Positions 8,330-17,025 are shown, counted from the first letter of the stretch. The stretch: 64,000 bases of DNA from Runella defluvii (GCF_014195535.1 NZ_JACIBY010000021.1:34293-98292); one strand, 5' to 3'. Numbers and translations are program-made. Notes: generated by a model not told the origin, from the letters alone.

Positions 8330-9463
8330 ATGAAACATACGCTAACAGCCTTTTTTGTACTCTCATTCGGTGCGTTTCTCTTTACTTCTTGTGGCAACCC
8401 GATTGCGCCCAAAGCCCGATTCTCCACCGCTTATCAGACTGAAAACCGACAAAAAGTAACCCTTGAAATGCCCGAGACGTATGAACTTAGTTGCATTATC
8501 ATGGCACTCACGGGTTATCGAAATGTTTTGGAAGGAAAAGACCCTTATATTCAAGACGTTAAAAAACATTTTAGCCCTTACAAAGACCATCCGATGGTGC
8601 GGCACGCGGCAAAAAAGTTTCGCAAACTAGGATTGTTTCACCATACTCAATTGCGCAAAAGCGCACTCACGCTTGAGTTTAATGACAACAACCGCCTCGT
8701 AAAAAGTAAGGTTTATTCATTGAAACGCCCGCTTTCGATGATATTGTTGGACTTACAAGACCGTCCAGCCCTTCTTCGGGATTTTATTGAAAAAACAAAT
8801 TACCGAGCGTTTTACGCCCAGCATAAAAGTTATTACCAAGACCAATTGGCGAAGGCTGGCAACTACATGCCCGTCCGTAAAATGTGGCAGTGGGCCGAAA
8901 GTCAATTTCCTTCGCGCTACGATAATTACAAAATCTATATTTCTCCGCTCGACGGTGGCCATCATTTCACGTTTCATTTGAATGAAAACGGCTTTCGTCA
9001 AACGCTCATGTTTATAAGTCCAGCGGGCGAGTTTCCTGGCAATCGTTCGGAAGTTGAAAAAGAAGGCGCTTGGTCGCGCATTGTTTTTACCGAAATTGAC
9101 CACAACTACGTCAACCCCGTCACGGATACGTACATAAAAGAAATTGAGGCGGTCATGCCCGATTGGAAAAAATGGAACAAAACCAAAGAAGGCAACAAGG
9201 GCTATTATGAATCCACGTACTTGACCTTCAACGAATACATGACGTGGGCGGCTTTTACGCTGTACGCCTATGACTCCTACCCTGCGGCTGATTTTGAGAA
9301 AATCAATCAGCGCGTCGAAGAGTTCATGATCAATGGCCGTGGGTTTCATCGCTTCAAAGAATTTAATCGGTTTTTGTTGGAAACCTATAAAAAACGCGCC
9401 GCCAATCAGACCGTTGCCGACCTTTATCCTGCGGTCATTGCTTGGCTCAAAGAACAACCCTAA
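8330..9463 (+). CDS. Lipoprotein of unknown function
   Basis: A 377-residue protein with a lipoprotein signal peptide: a hydrophobic stretch then LFTSCG, with C21 as the lipid-modified residue. I do not recognise the family. The mature part is rich in aromatic and charged residues and contains a region (ELSCIIMALTGYRNVLEGKD) that looks like the start of a helical domain, then YKIYISPLDGGHHFTF and VFTEIDHNYVNPVTD, whose His/Glu/Asp-rich character could fit a hydrolase or metal site, but no established motif is met. A TATCTTTG box lies just upstream and a small membrane-protein gene follows 86 bp downstream with its own box, so it is probably a single-gene unit. Confidence 0.8.
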   Translation: MKHTLTAFFVLSFGAFLFTSCGNPIAPKARFSTAYQTENRQKVTLEMPETYELSCIIMALTGYRNVLEGKDPYIQDVKKHFSPYKDHPMVRHAAKKFRKLGLFHHTQLRKSALTLEFNDNNRLVKSKVYSLKRPLSMILLDLQDRPALLRDFIEKTNYRAFYAQHKSYYQDQLAKAGNYMPVRKMWQWAESQFPSRYDNYKIYISPLDGGHHFTFHLNENGFRQTLMFISPAGEFPGNRSEVEKEGAWSRIVFTEIDHNYVNPVTDTYIKEIEAVMPDWKKWNKTKEGNKGYYESTYLTFNEYMTWAAFTLYAYDSYPAADFEKINQRVEEFMINGRGFHRFKEFNRFLLETYKKRAANQTVADLYPAVIAWLKEQP

Positions 9464-9508
9464 GTGGATTTTTTGAATAGCCACGCGCCAATCAGTGCCC
9501 AAAGCTCG

Positions 9509-9516
9509 TACCTTTG
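9509..9516 (+). promoter_or_regulatory. -7 box before the 9550 gene
   Basis: TACCTTTG matches TAnnTTTG exactly and lies 33 bp before the ATG at 9550. Confidence 0.5.
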
Positions 9517-9549
9517 CCGCACTAACCAATTTATTGAGACATCAAACTC

Positions 9550-9810
9550 ATGAAAACTCCTTTAGTTGAAAGTCTGCTGGGATGGACGTCATTAGGCTTC
9601 TTTGCGTTGTGGATTTTGGAATTTCGCCGTACCGAATTTGTAGATAGTTACTGGTTATTAATGCTTTGCTTGGCCTGTCTATGGGGATTCCAATACCTGC
9701 GCCGCAAACGTGGTGCTGAGCCTTTGTTGTCAAAATACACCCCCGAAAATCGCCAGCAAAAACCCAAGCCCAAAGCCACTATCAAGCCTTCGATTAAGAA
9801 GAAGAAATAG
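9550..9810 (+). CDS. Small membrane protein of unknown function
   Basis: An 86-residue protein with two closely spaced hydrophobic helices (about residues 9-22 and 31-48), separated by a short loop with EFRRTEF, and a strongly basic C-terminal tail (KPKPKATIKPSIKKKK) that should lie in the cytoplasm. No family is recognised. It is supported as a gene by its own TACCTTTG promoter box, good start context and coding-like composition. It is followed by a 127-bp stretch of repeat-like sequence. Confidence 0.65.
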   Translation: MKTPLVESLLGWTSLGFFALWILEFRRTEFVDSYWLLMLCLACLWGFQYLRRKRGAEPLLSKYTPENRQQKPKPKATIKPSIKKKK

Positions 9811-9937
9811 ACGTTGGGAGTTTTGAATTACAAATTGGGAATGGGGAAATTACGAATTAGGAGGTGGGACGTAGATTCCTCCTTCGTCGGAATGACAAAA
9901 AACTGGAAACCTAAAACTCCAAACCCGAAACTAAAAA
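9811..9937. repeat. Non-coding repeat-like intergenic stretch
   Basis: This stretch consists of degenerate runs such as GAATTACAAATTGGGAA and TTACGAATTAGGA followed by ATTCCTCCTTCGTCGGAATG. From memory, sequences of this kind are scattered between genes in Bacteroidota genomes. No gene is seen. Confidence 0.4.
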
Positions 9938-10792
9938 CTAAACCAGCCAAAGGGTAAAAAAGAAGACGCCGTCACCTAGCCAACGGTAGCGTTCGTTTGG
10001 GAGTACGGAGGCCGATTTTCTTTTGAGGTAATCGTTGGCAAGGCTCATTACCGACACTGTGATGGCTGCCCTCACGCAATAGCGGTACGTAGTGCTGAAT
10101 AGTACAACTGTGGCCACTGCGCACACACTAATGCTAATCCACATCAAAATTTTACTGACCGTTTCGGTTCCCCACGCAATGGCCAAGGTGTATCCTTCTT
10201 CCATGTCGAAAGACTCAAACCAAGAGAATAATAGCAGATTTTGGAAAGCAACCAATCCAAAAAGCCCCATAAAAACTTTGCTTTCCCAAGGTGTTTCGGC
10301 GGATGCTGACAAAGCCGTCCACCAAACTCCTGCGGTATAAATCAAAGCAACAATTGGTTCTTTAAACAACTGAAAACCATCGGTCAACGTTGTTTTAAAT
10401 ATCACCACCAAATACCCCAGTACCAGCACTGCTAACGTCAGCCCAACGATAAACATCCCTTTGGGTAGCCAAAACAGACAAACAAGCCCTACTACCCCTA
10501 ATCCAGCTAAGATTTTGAGCAACATCGGCTCATGTTGTGCGTGAAATCGGTGCCGTTGGGTATCCACCTTCCTCGATTTACGGTTGTCAAGCAAGCGATC
10601 GGCAACATAAATGGCGAACACCGCGATTCCCACCAAAAGCGTTGAAGCCCACGAGACTTTCCCGTGTCCATCGGGCATACGCTGCGCAATGGTATGCGTA
10701 AGCATTGCGCCCGCTACCACATCCAAACTTAGCCAATGAGCCCGTTTTAAATAATAGCCAATAATAAATGCTGTAGTGTGCAGCCAGTTCAT
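9938..10792 (-). CDS. UbiA-like polytopic membrane protein
   Basis: A 284-residue integral membrane protein with about eight or nine hydrophobic helices. YVADRLLDNRK in the first third resembles the first Asp-rich motif of UbiA prenyltransferases (here DRLLDN). A second acidic cluster, FSWFESFDMEEGYT, lies where the second Asp motif is expected; KEPIVALIYTAGVWW after a basic loop also fits the fold. The classical NDxxDxxxD is not intact, so the call is a UbiA-like homologue rather than a proven prenyltransferase. It begins 3 bp after the stop of the upstream thioesterase gene, implying translational coupling and a shared pathway, perhaps lipid-soluble quinone or pigment synthesis. Confidence 0.55.
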   Translation of the reverse strand: MNWLHTTAFIIGYYLKRAHWLSLDVVAGAMLTHTIAQRMPDGHGKVSWASTLLVGIAVFAIYVADRLLDNRKSRKVDTQRHRFHAQHEPMLLKILAGLGVVGLVCLFWLPKGMFIVGLTLAVLVLGYLVVIFKTTLTDGFQLFKEPIVALIYTAGVWWTALSASAETPWESKVFMGLFGLVAFQNLLLFSWFESFDMEEGYTLAIAWGTETVSKILMWISISVCAVATVVLFSTTYRYCVRAAITVSVMSLANDYLKRKSASVLPNERYRWLGDGVFFFTLWLV

Positions 10793-10795
10793 TCC

Positions 10796-11329
10796 TTACA
10801 CTTTCGTCGAAGCAGCGCTCAGACTTTGTTTAATTTCTCGAATCCGTTCGTTAAAGTTCCAGTTGTGATAGTCCACGTTTGGTAAACAGGTCGCTTCCAA
10901 ATAATCCATAATCGAAGGTGGATGCACCGTGCGTTTTCCCGAACGTACATCAATGTACTTAGAGGTTACCCAAAGTACATTTTTGAGTTGCGTCCGCGAA
11001 TCGTCCGTCATGTAGTATTCGGTGACAATGGTGTCTTCACTAAAATAAATCAAGCGCGACGTAATGCGCACCCACTCGCTCACCAGCGCAGGACGCACGT
11101 AGGCGATTTGGTGCTGATACACTACCCAGCTTTGGCCTAGTTCACGAAACAATCGCCCAAAATTAAACTCGTAGAGCTTAGCTACTTGGTCTTCACGGGC
11201 GTTGAAATAATAGTCAAAGTACTTCGCGTTGTTGAGGTGTTGAAGCGGATCACAGTCCTGAAAACGAATCACCATCCGCGATTCGGGTTCTTTGGGATAA
11301 TCTTTATGGGGTAGGCGCTCAAAAAACAT
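10796..11329 (-). CDS. Hot-dog fold acyl-CoA thioesterase (4HBT-type)
   Basis: A 177-residue cytoplasmic thioesterase. The segment MVIRFQDCDPLQHLNNAKYF is the 4-hydroxybenzoyl-CoA thioesterase signature, in which the Asp of QDCD and the H-x-NN pair mark the active site (RxxDxDxxGHxNN-like). The rest (SWVVYQHQIAYVRPAL, ITSRLIYF) matches the beta strands of the hot-dog fold. The ATG at 11329 was chosen over an ATG at 11407 because a TAACTTTG promoter box lies at 11366-11373, between the two. The next gene, a UbiA-like membrane protein, starts 3 bp downstream, so the pair is a two-gene operon. The acyl substrate is unknown. Confidence 0.85.
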   Translation of the reverse strand: MFFERLPHKDYPKEPESRMVIRFQDCDPLQHLNNAKYFDYYFNAREDQVAKLYEFNFGRLFRELGQSWVVYQHQIAYVRPALVSEWVRITSRLIYFSEDTIVTEYYMTDDSRTQLKNVLWVTSKYIDVRSGKRTVHPPSIMDYLEATCLPNVDYHNWNFNERIREIKQSLSAASTKV

Positions 11330-11365
11330 GTGCGTGACGAATAGTTGATTTTTTGAAAAAGAAGG

Positions 11366-11373
11366 CAAAGTTA
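11366..11373 (-). promoter_or_regulatory. -7 box of the thioesterase/UbiA-like operon
   Basis: The minus strand reads TAACTTTG, an exact TAnnTTTG, with TTTTGG about 16-20 bp further upstream. It places transcription start just before the ATG at 11329 and decides the start of the thioesterase gene. Confidence 0.6.
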
Positions 11374-11467
11374 CAACACGAATTGGCTCCAAAACCCTTG
11401 TCCACAAAAAATGATACTCTTTTATAAAAAATTGACAAATGTCAAGTGGTTGACCCGAGATTTAACC

Positions 11468-11475
11468 TAGCTTTG
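11468..11475 (+). promoter_or_regulatory. -7 box before the M23-like gene
   Basis: TAGCTTTG matches TAnnTTTG exactly and lies 35 bp before the ATG at 11511. TTGACC at about 11450 may serve as the upstream element. Confidence 0.5.
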
Positions 11476-11510
11476 TCGTTATCAATTTCAGCCAATTCAT
11501 TATCGCACTT

Positions 11511-12434
11511 ATGAAACTATCCTCTTCTATTCTCGCTTTTGCCGCCCTTTTTTCACCCTTTTTCGCGCTTGCACAAAGCTCCGTTGAAGTTACTTACACT
11601 GCCAACGACAAACGCGAATACACGTTTCAAGCCAAAAACACCAACGTTTGCGACTATACCGTCAAAGTCGAATTTACTGATTTACAGGGCGGAAGCTGCG
11701 GATGTTCGTTGCCGTTTATTGAATCTATTTCACCTGGCCCTAGCACCTTATTCACCCTCAAACCGAACCAAAACAACCAAGGAATTTCGTTCCGCTTCGG
11801 TTATACTTACCTCAAAGGGCGAGTGCTGAACAAAGCCCCTAAGCCGTTTTTATACCTTTTCCCTTTTTCTTCGGCGGTGCCGCACAAGGCTTTTTTGTCG
11901 AAAAATATCATGGAAATGATTGCCAACAAAAAAGTGTCTAATTTCTACGGCATTGCTTTTCAAATGCAAAAAGGAGACACCGTTTTTGCCGCCCGTCGCG
12001 GGGTGGTGAGCCAAGTAAAAGATGCTTTTGATACCCATTCTGATGGAATTTGGTTCTCCAGCCAAACCAATTCGGTAGAGGTTTTTCACGGCGACGGCAG
12101 TTTTGCCAGCTATAATCGACTCAAAAAAGGTAACATGTTGGTCAAAGAAGGCCAAGAGGTAGAAGCGGGCGAGCCATTGGGCATTGTCACTGACGATACC
12201 TTCGAGGGAAGTGTTGTTGTTCAATTTTCACTGTACTACCTTAGCCGTACGAGGGCTTTCAACCAAACCGAATATCCGTACGAATTCGTCGTTCCGTCGT
12301 TTTATTCGCCCACCAATACTTCGGGCTTAGTAATGCAGAGCGGCGGCACCTATACTTCCGAATGGCCCGAAGCGATGGTCACCCAAGAAATGTCCAAGAA
12401 GGAAATCAAGCGCTGGAAGGGTAAACAAAAGTAG
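11511..12434 (+). CDS. Secreted M23-like (LytM fold) protein, probably non-catalytic
   Basis: A 307-residue exported protein with a signal peptide ending FALAQ (about residue 21). After an N-terminal beta domain, residues 140-250 read as a LytM/M23 beta-barrel: FYGIAFQMQKGDTVFAARRG, VEVFHGDGSFASYNRLK, and VKEGQEVEAGEPLGIV are all in the proper order. The zinc ligands are missing, however. The H-x8-D motif expected near FYGIAF and the HxH expected near VVVQFSLYYL are absent, so zinc peptidase activity is unlikely. It may be a structural or regulatory M23 homologue, as degenerate LytM proteins activate amidases in other bacteria. It has its own promoter box and converges on the next gene. Confidence 0.75.
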   Translation: MKLSSSILAFAALFSPFFALAQSSVEVTYTANDKREYTFQAKNTNVCDYTVKVEFTDLQGGSCGCSLPFIESISPGPSTLFTLKPNQNNQGISFRFGYTYLKGRVLNKAPKPFLYLFPFSSAVPHKAFLSKNIMEMIANKKVSNFYGIAFQMQKGDTVFAARRGVVSQVKDAFDTHSDGIWFSSQTNSVEVFHGDGSFASYNRLKKGNMLVKEGQEVEAGEPLGIVTDDTFEGSVVVQFSLYYLSRTRAFNQTEYPYEFVVPSFYSPTNTSGLVMQSGGTYTSEWPEAMVTQEMSKKEIKRWKGKQK

Positions 12435-12452
12435 TCGAGGGGATATTTCCCC

Positions 12453-13796
12453 TCAATCTTTGGCATACCAAAAAGGCACCGCTACGTAATCAGTCCACAC
12501 TTTTTTGGGCAGGCTGTCCACGTTCATCGTTTTAATGTAAAGCGTATTTCGGCCAATTTTACATTTTTCAGTACTCAAATACGTCCTCAACCCTTTGGTA
12601 GTACCCTGGTCTTCAAAAAACAGCTCCACCGAATCGAAAGTACTATCGTTGAGGGCTATTTTAAAGTACTGATTAAAACACGCAAGCCTACTTTTGTCCA
12701 CCAACAGCCGTTGTTTGCGCCTTTTGAGCGTATCAGGAAGCGTCGGTTCTTTACAAATCTTTGCTAAATCAGCGTCAAATACCTTACTGTAATTGATATA
12801 CAGCTTCAAAAACGCCCCTTCGACGACGTCCGACTGAATACTTGCGGCTTCTATCCTTTCGTTTTCGGGTCGCAGGTTATCGTAGAAATTGGGGGTTAGT
12901 TTGTGTTCACTCGTACCTGTAGAGTAAAAATTGCGCGACTCTAGGTGCGTGATGCCGTAATGGGTCAGCATTTTATCTAGGTAAATAGAAAGCGCCAACC
13001 CAAAAAAGAACAACCCAATAAAACTAACCGTAAAATAATATTTTTTCCGAGGGAGGTTGGAGGCAAAGGTGAAGTTGATGTATTGAATAGGCTTATACAT
13101 ACCCATGTACAACCACGTACTTTTATCAATGAATTGCATAAGGAGTTTACCAATCACTGGGTGCTCTCGGTATTTCTCATTTGCACTGAGGAGAACAAGT
13201 ACGAGACTAGCCACTAAAATAACCTCTCCAACAATGAGCAAAATGGGCTTCGCCTGACTGTAAAACTCAGGAAAAAACGTCTTAATACCCACCGTTCCCG
13301 TAAAAATCAGAAGGTATAACAGGGCGAGCATCAAACTAAATAGCACCAAAACAAAGGCAATGGAGAAAATTTGGCTGCTAAATCGGTCTAAACGAATGAT
13401 AAAACCATCCAACGTCCCAAATTTCTTTTTGTAGGTTTCGGCCAAACTTTTGCTCGTATTGGGGATATTTTCATAGTTGATACCCTGCGGAAACACCGCT
13501 CGAAGCCCGACGATGGCAATCCAAAAAGCGCGAAGTATAAAGTGAACCGCAAACGTAATAATCAGCAAATAGGCGGAGGATTTGGCAAAACTGTAGGCTA
13601 ACAGCGGAAATACTTGAGTGACAACGCTACTACTCAGTTGGTAGTTTTCAAAATAGCTTTCGATGGCAGTATCAGTCAATTCGGGGAGAAACGAGGTCGA
13701 ATAAATAGCCGCCCCTGACACCACCAACTCTAAATTCCAACTTTGGTTAGATAATTCTTGAATCCAGTTACTTTTTTCGGGAGAAGGGGTTTCCAT
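12453..13796 (-). CDS. Membrane protein of unknown function
   Basis: A 447-residue protein that I do not recognise. It has about six hydrophobic helices: roughly residues 70-95, 150-175, 185-205 and 250-275 are clear, with weaker ones near 30-45. A soluble C-terminal domain of about 160 residues begins after the last helix (from SIYLDKMLTHYGIT) and is probably periplasmic because it contains several beta-rich, charged segments. No catalytic motif is visible. The gene follows the methyltransferase gene on the same strand with a 41-bp gap and could be cotranscribed with it, but the functions show no obvious link. Confidence 0.75.
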   Translation of the reverse strand: METPSPEKSNWIQELSNQSWNLELVVSGAAIYSTSFLPELTDTAIESYFENYQLSSSVVTQVFPLLAYSFAKSSAYLLIITFAVHFILRAFWIAIVGLRAVFPQGINYENIPNTSKSLAETYKKKFGTLDGFIIRLDRFSSQIFSIAFVLVLFSLMLALLYLLIFTGTVGIKTFFPEFYSQAKPILLIVGEVILVASLVLVLLSANEKYREHPVIGKLLMQFIDKSTWLYMGMYKPIQYINFTFASNLPRKKYYFTVSFIGLFFFGLALSIYLDKMLTHYGITHLESRNFYSTGTSEHKLTPNFYDNLRPENERIEAASIQSDVVEGAFLKLYINYSKVFDADLAKICKEPTLPDTLKRRKQRLLVDKSRLACFNQYFKIALNDSTFDSVELFFEDQGTTKGLRTYLSTEKCKIGRNTLYIKTMNVDSLPKKVWTDYVAVPFWYAKD

Positions 13797-13837
13797 GCAA
13801 TAGCCAATAAAGGTTTAGGTCACAACAAATGTAAAAA

Positions 13838-15010
13838 TTAAATTGGCTTTTTACACACCAAAAGTCGTTTATCTCCATTGGCCAAGGTCGTGGCAAAAAT
13901 GTACGTATGGCCACCTTCTTTGAGTTTAAGCTTTTTGCGTAATTCGTCGGTAGAAAGCGGAAAATTACGCACCGTCAGGTTGGCTTTTCCGTCGGGAAGA
14001 AACGGTGCCAATGCCTTGGCATCTACTTTCACGACGGCCTCCACCCGAAAAATTCGCCCAGGAAAATGCTCAACCAACGTCTCTGACGTGTAAAGGTGGC
14101 TGTGGGGCGCTATTTTTTCCACGCCATACGCATTTGCCACCGACTTAAACGCTCCTGCTTTCAGTATCGAGGCATTGGGCTCGTAAAGGTAGGTCTGTGG
14201 GTCGCTCAGCGTTACGGCTAAAGTTGCCTCATTATTCCACTCAAAATCAAACGTTTGCACCGTGTCATCCGACTTAAAATTAATCGTCCGTACCGTCGGG
14301 CTACCCGTGGGTTGCGCCTTCGACGACAGTTCAAAAAGCAGCTCTTTGCACTCGTTTTCTACCGAAACAACGTGAATGACCGACAGTTGGGGCAAGTCCA
14401 GTAAGGTTTGTTTGAGGTCGAGCAGCGGCGAGGCTTTGATGAGCAATCGCTTGGCTTTTTGCAAAAGAAGCGGCAAGTGAGTCACCACGTCGGGTTCGCA
14501 ATCGCGCAGCCCTACCACGCGGCGGTTATCGGCCGAACGACGCGCGGGGTCGAGATAAATCCAATCAAAAACGGTATCGAGCGTTGGTAAAATCTCCAGC
14601 GAATTTCCTTGCAAGCACTGCACGTTTTGATGTCCTAGCACGTCTAAATTATACCTTGCCCGTTCCACCAATTCGGGCTTTTGTTCCACATAAAACACTG
14701 ACGTACAGTTTTTAGCAAAAAAAGAAACATCAATCCCCATTCCGCCCGTTGCGTCCATCAGCGTACCCGACACCAACGCCGCTTTGTAACGCCCTGTTGT
14801 TTCTGACGAACTTTGTTCTACCGAAACCGCAGGCGGAAAAATGAGTCGTTCTTCGGCATACCACGAGGGCAGTTTTTGTTTGGCTTTTTGGCGGGCCTCG
14901 ATTTGGCGGATTTCAACTTCTCGATTTTTACCGTATTTGAGCAACAGCGCCGCCACCGACGCAGACAGGTGTTCCCGAATAAATTGGCGTTGTTCGTCTG
15001 TCAAAGTCAT
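13838..15010 (-). CDS. Class I SAM-dependent methyltransferase with THUMP-like domain
   Basis: A 390-residue cytoplasmic enzyme. LMDATGGMGIDVSFFAK is the SAM-binding motif I (GxGxD-like); VFYVEQKPELVERAR is the acidic post-I strand; DWIYLDPARRSADNRR carries the DPAR catalytic-loop motif. The C-terminal 80 residues (to GHTYIFATTLANGDKRLLV) form the ferredoxin/THUMP-like module seen in a family common in Bacteroidota. An RNA substrate is likely but not proven. The ATG at 15010 was chosen because a TACTTTTG box at 15046-15053 lies upstream of it and downstream of the longer alternative start at 15100. Confidence 0.82.
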   Translation of the reverse strand: MTLTDEQRQFIREHLSASVAALLLKYGKNREVEIRQIEARQKAKQKLPSWYAEERLIFPPAVSVEQSSSETTGRYKAALVSGTLMDATGGMGIDVSFFAKNCTSVFYVEQKPELVERARYNLDVLGHQNVQCLQGNSLEILPTLDTVFDWIYLDPARRSADNRRVVGLRDCEPDVVTHLPLLLQKAKRLLIKASPLLDLKQTLLDLPQLSVIHVVSVENECKELLFELSSKAQPTGSPTVRTINFKSDDTVQTFDFEWNNEATLAVTLSDPQTYLYEPNASILKAGAFKSVANAYGVEKIAPHSHLYTSETLVEHFPGRIFRVEAVVKVDAKALAPFLPDGKANLTVRNFPLSTDELRKKLKLKEGGHTYIFATTLANGDKRLLVCKKPI

Positions 15011-15045
15011 TGTAGAAATACCCGCTTTAGATGTTTGCAAAGGCA

Positions 15046-15053
15046 CAAAAGTA
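15046..15053 (-). promoter_or_regulatory. -7 box of the methyltransferase gene
   Basis: The minus strand reads TACTTTTG, an exact TAnnTTTG, 35 bp before the start at 15010. No convincing -33 element is seen. Confidence 0.5.
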
Positions 15054-15230
15054 AGCATACAAGTGGCAGTATGTCTATCAGGAACGTCATTAAAGCACAA
15101 ACCCCTAGTTGACTCATACCGATTACTACGGCTACGAGTTAACTAGGGTGCATTCTGAGTTAAAAACTAACGTTGGACAATGAGTTACAAAAGCTACCCT
15201 TTTTTATTCCAAAAGTAAAGAGCCCCAAGC

Positions 15231-15386
15231 CTAAAATTCCTCAAACAGCCCAATCAAAGTAATCCGTACTTTGGGGCGAGATTTTGACAACGTAGGCATT
15301 ATAATACAGTTCTCAATCAGTTTATCTGCATTATTTTCGAAGCAGATGTCAGTTTCCACTTTAATAACTTTTTTCTTGGAAACCAT
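15231..15386 (-). CDS. Small ORF or tail of a decayed gene
   Basis: An open frame of 51 codons starting ATG at 15386 with a GGA just upstream. The translation begins MVSKKKVIKVETDICF and ends GLFEEF; its mixture of charged and hydrophobic residues looks coding. The same frame stays coding-like for about eight codons before the ATG, to a TGA, so it could equally be the C-terminal remnant of a longer gene. It lies between the frameshifted M23 gene and the methyltransferase on the same strand. No family is recognised. The rest of the gap (15054-15230 and 15387-15448) holds nothing I can name. Confidence 0.35.
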   Translation of the reverse strand: MVSKKKVIKVETDICFENNADKLIENCIIMPTLSKSRPKVRITLIGLFEEF

Positions 15387-15448
15387 TCCTTCTACAGGTT
15401 GAATGTATAATCAATGACGAAGGCAGAACCTCTGCATTAGTAATGATA

Positions 15449-16746
15449 TCAATCAGTAACCCATACTGCTAGAATTTGGGGTAAGTTATCTATATACTTG
15501 TACTCTAATCTTACTCTTTTTCCATTCATGAATGAATCCTTCAAAATATCAACCATTCTTAATTCCATTGACTTATCTTGAGCGTTCTTTAATGGTATGA
15601 AGAAAAATTCTGGATTTGAAACACCATCTAACCAAACTAAAAACTGCTCTTTTTCCGGAGGTGGCATTCCTATGATGTCATTATTTGCAAGTACTCTTGT
15701 TTGAATTCTTTTTATTTTCCTATATGGCTGTTCTGTAAGTAATGATATTGGCAGCGAATTTATTAAAGGGTTTGTTCTCCAATGTATAGTTCTAACTGAA
15801 CCTCTTATAGAAAAGGTAAGAAAATTAAACTTGTTATTTAAATTATTTGGCAAATAATTATATGAATTTACATCATTAGGATTTCTTGCATAATCATAAA
15901 TGCCAAATGGATCAATCAAATAATATAATTCTGGAATCTGTACATTATTAACTACTCCTTTTGGACCTTTAAGGGCAACTCCAAAATGTAAATGGGCACC
16001 ATTTCCTCTTGCTATCTTACCAATTTTTTGTCCTCTTTTTATGAGATAGCCATCCTGAAAGTTAATAATACTTGAAGGTTCAAGGTGTTGATAAACCGTA
16101 AGAAATTCTTTATTATTTGAAGATTTATGAGATAAAACAACGCAACTATCACTTTTACTTTTCAAAATTCCATCTTGGGCAGCACAAACATCAAAGTCTC
16201 CAGATAAAGTTTTAGGCATAAAATCAGTTCCTGCATGATATTTTATGACATCAGAAGTCCTAATCCAAGCCCTTCCTTTGTCACCTAATTGTATAGAATC
16301 AGTATAAAATGGCAGTGTTAAATCAAGTGATGTACCATTACCCAAAGGGTGATCCAAAAATTTCGACAAATTATTTCCAATGGGTAAGTTATACTTCGTT
16401 CCTTCAATTTGGTAGGCAAATGGTTGATATTGAAACGTTATACCATTTATTCTTCCATCTACTTTATCAACAAGATTTCTTCCATTTGGTAATAATCTAT
16501 TTGGGTCATCCCCAAGTAGAAGTGACAATAATGATAAGTTTTTTTGAAGAGACCCCCCCCGAATTTTTCGTCAAAATATCCATAAAACTGCGTACCGTTT
16601 GAGTTTGGTGATGATACAAAATAATATTGGCTAATCGGTGGATTTTGTGAAAAAGACCTCGTTCCATAAAAGATAAATAATAAGATAAGACATACTGACT
16701 TAGAAAAACAGGGTGTGAAATTATATTTTATTCTTAAACTTTCCAT
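15449..16746 (-). pseudogene. Secreted M23 peptidase gene interrupted by a frameshift at a G8 tract
   Basis: Two overlapping frames together encode one protein of about 432 residues. The 5' part starts at 16746 (MESLRIKYNF) with a signal peptide ending SFSQ and runs to FDEKFGG at the homopolymer. The 3' part continues in another frame as SLQKNLSLLSLLLGDDPN through a complete M23 domain: HAGTDF gives the first zinc His and Asp, CVVLSH and HLHFG the remaining elements, the latter being the catalytic HxH. The tract is eight G on the coding strand (16553-16560); nine would join the frames. All zinc ligands are intact, so the break is recent, reversible (phase variation), or a sequencing error. 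Base composition is more AT-rich than neighbours, suggesting acquisition. Confidence 0.8.
16553..16560. repeat. C8/G8 homopolymer at the M23 frameshift
   Basis: Eight consecutive C on the plus strand (G on the coding strand) mark the exact junction of the two M23 frames. G9 or G6 would be in frame, G8 is out of frame. Confidence 0.85.
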
Positions 16747-16965
16747 TGTACACCTAATTTCTAGGTCGCTTTGACGAAGCAATAGCAGCCCTACTATGCC
16801 GAGACCAGCATTAAGAACACCAATAAACCGAAAGATGGACACTAGGAAGAGATTCGTAGCACCTCCCCCAAAATAGTCTGTCGCTAATGTGGGAACGAAA
16901 AGCACAAACAAGCCGAGGGCTAATGAATAGAGCGAGACAATGAAAATAAAGGTAGAACGAGACAT
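16747..16965 (-). pseudogene. Truncated small membrane-protein gene fused to the M23 5' end
   Basis: From ATG 16965 about 67 codons encode a typical four-helix-type small membrane protein beginning MSRSTFIFIVSLYSLALG, with a second hydrophobic helix (VGVLNAGLGIVGLLLL-like) near residues 50-63. After LLLRQSD the similarity to a membrane protein stops and the frame runs without a stop into the start of the M23 gene at 16746. The expected remaining two helices of such proteins are absent. This looks like the stub left when the M23 segment was inserted or when flanking DNA was deleted. Whether the stub or the fusion is expressed is unknown. Confidence 0.55.
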
Positions 16966-17025
16966 AGTAGAAGGCGATTAAGTTTAATAATCACAAAACT
17001 GAGAAAATTGCCTCGCATTGTTCCT

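Noticed and set aside
8218..8427. Minus-strand ORF of 69 codons
   Set aside because: It lies antisense over the promoter and signal peptide of the 8330 lipoprotein gene and has no own signals.
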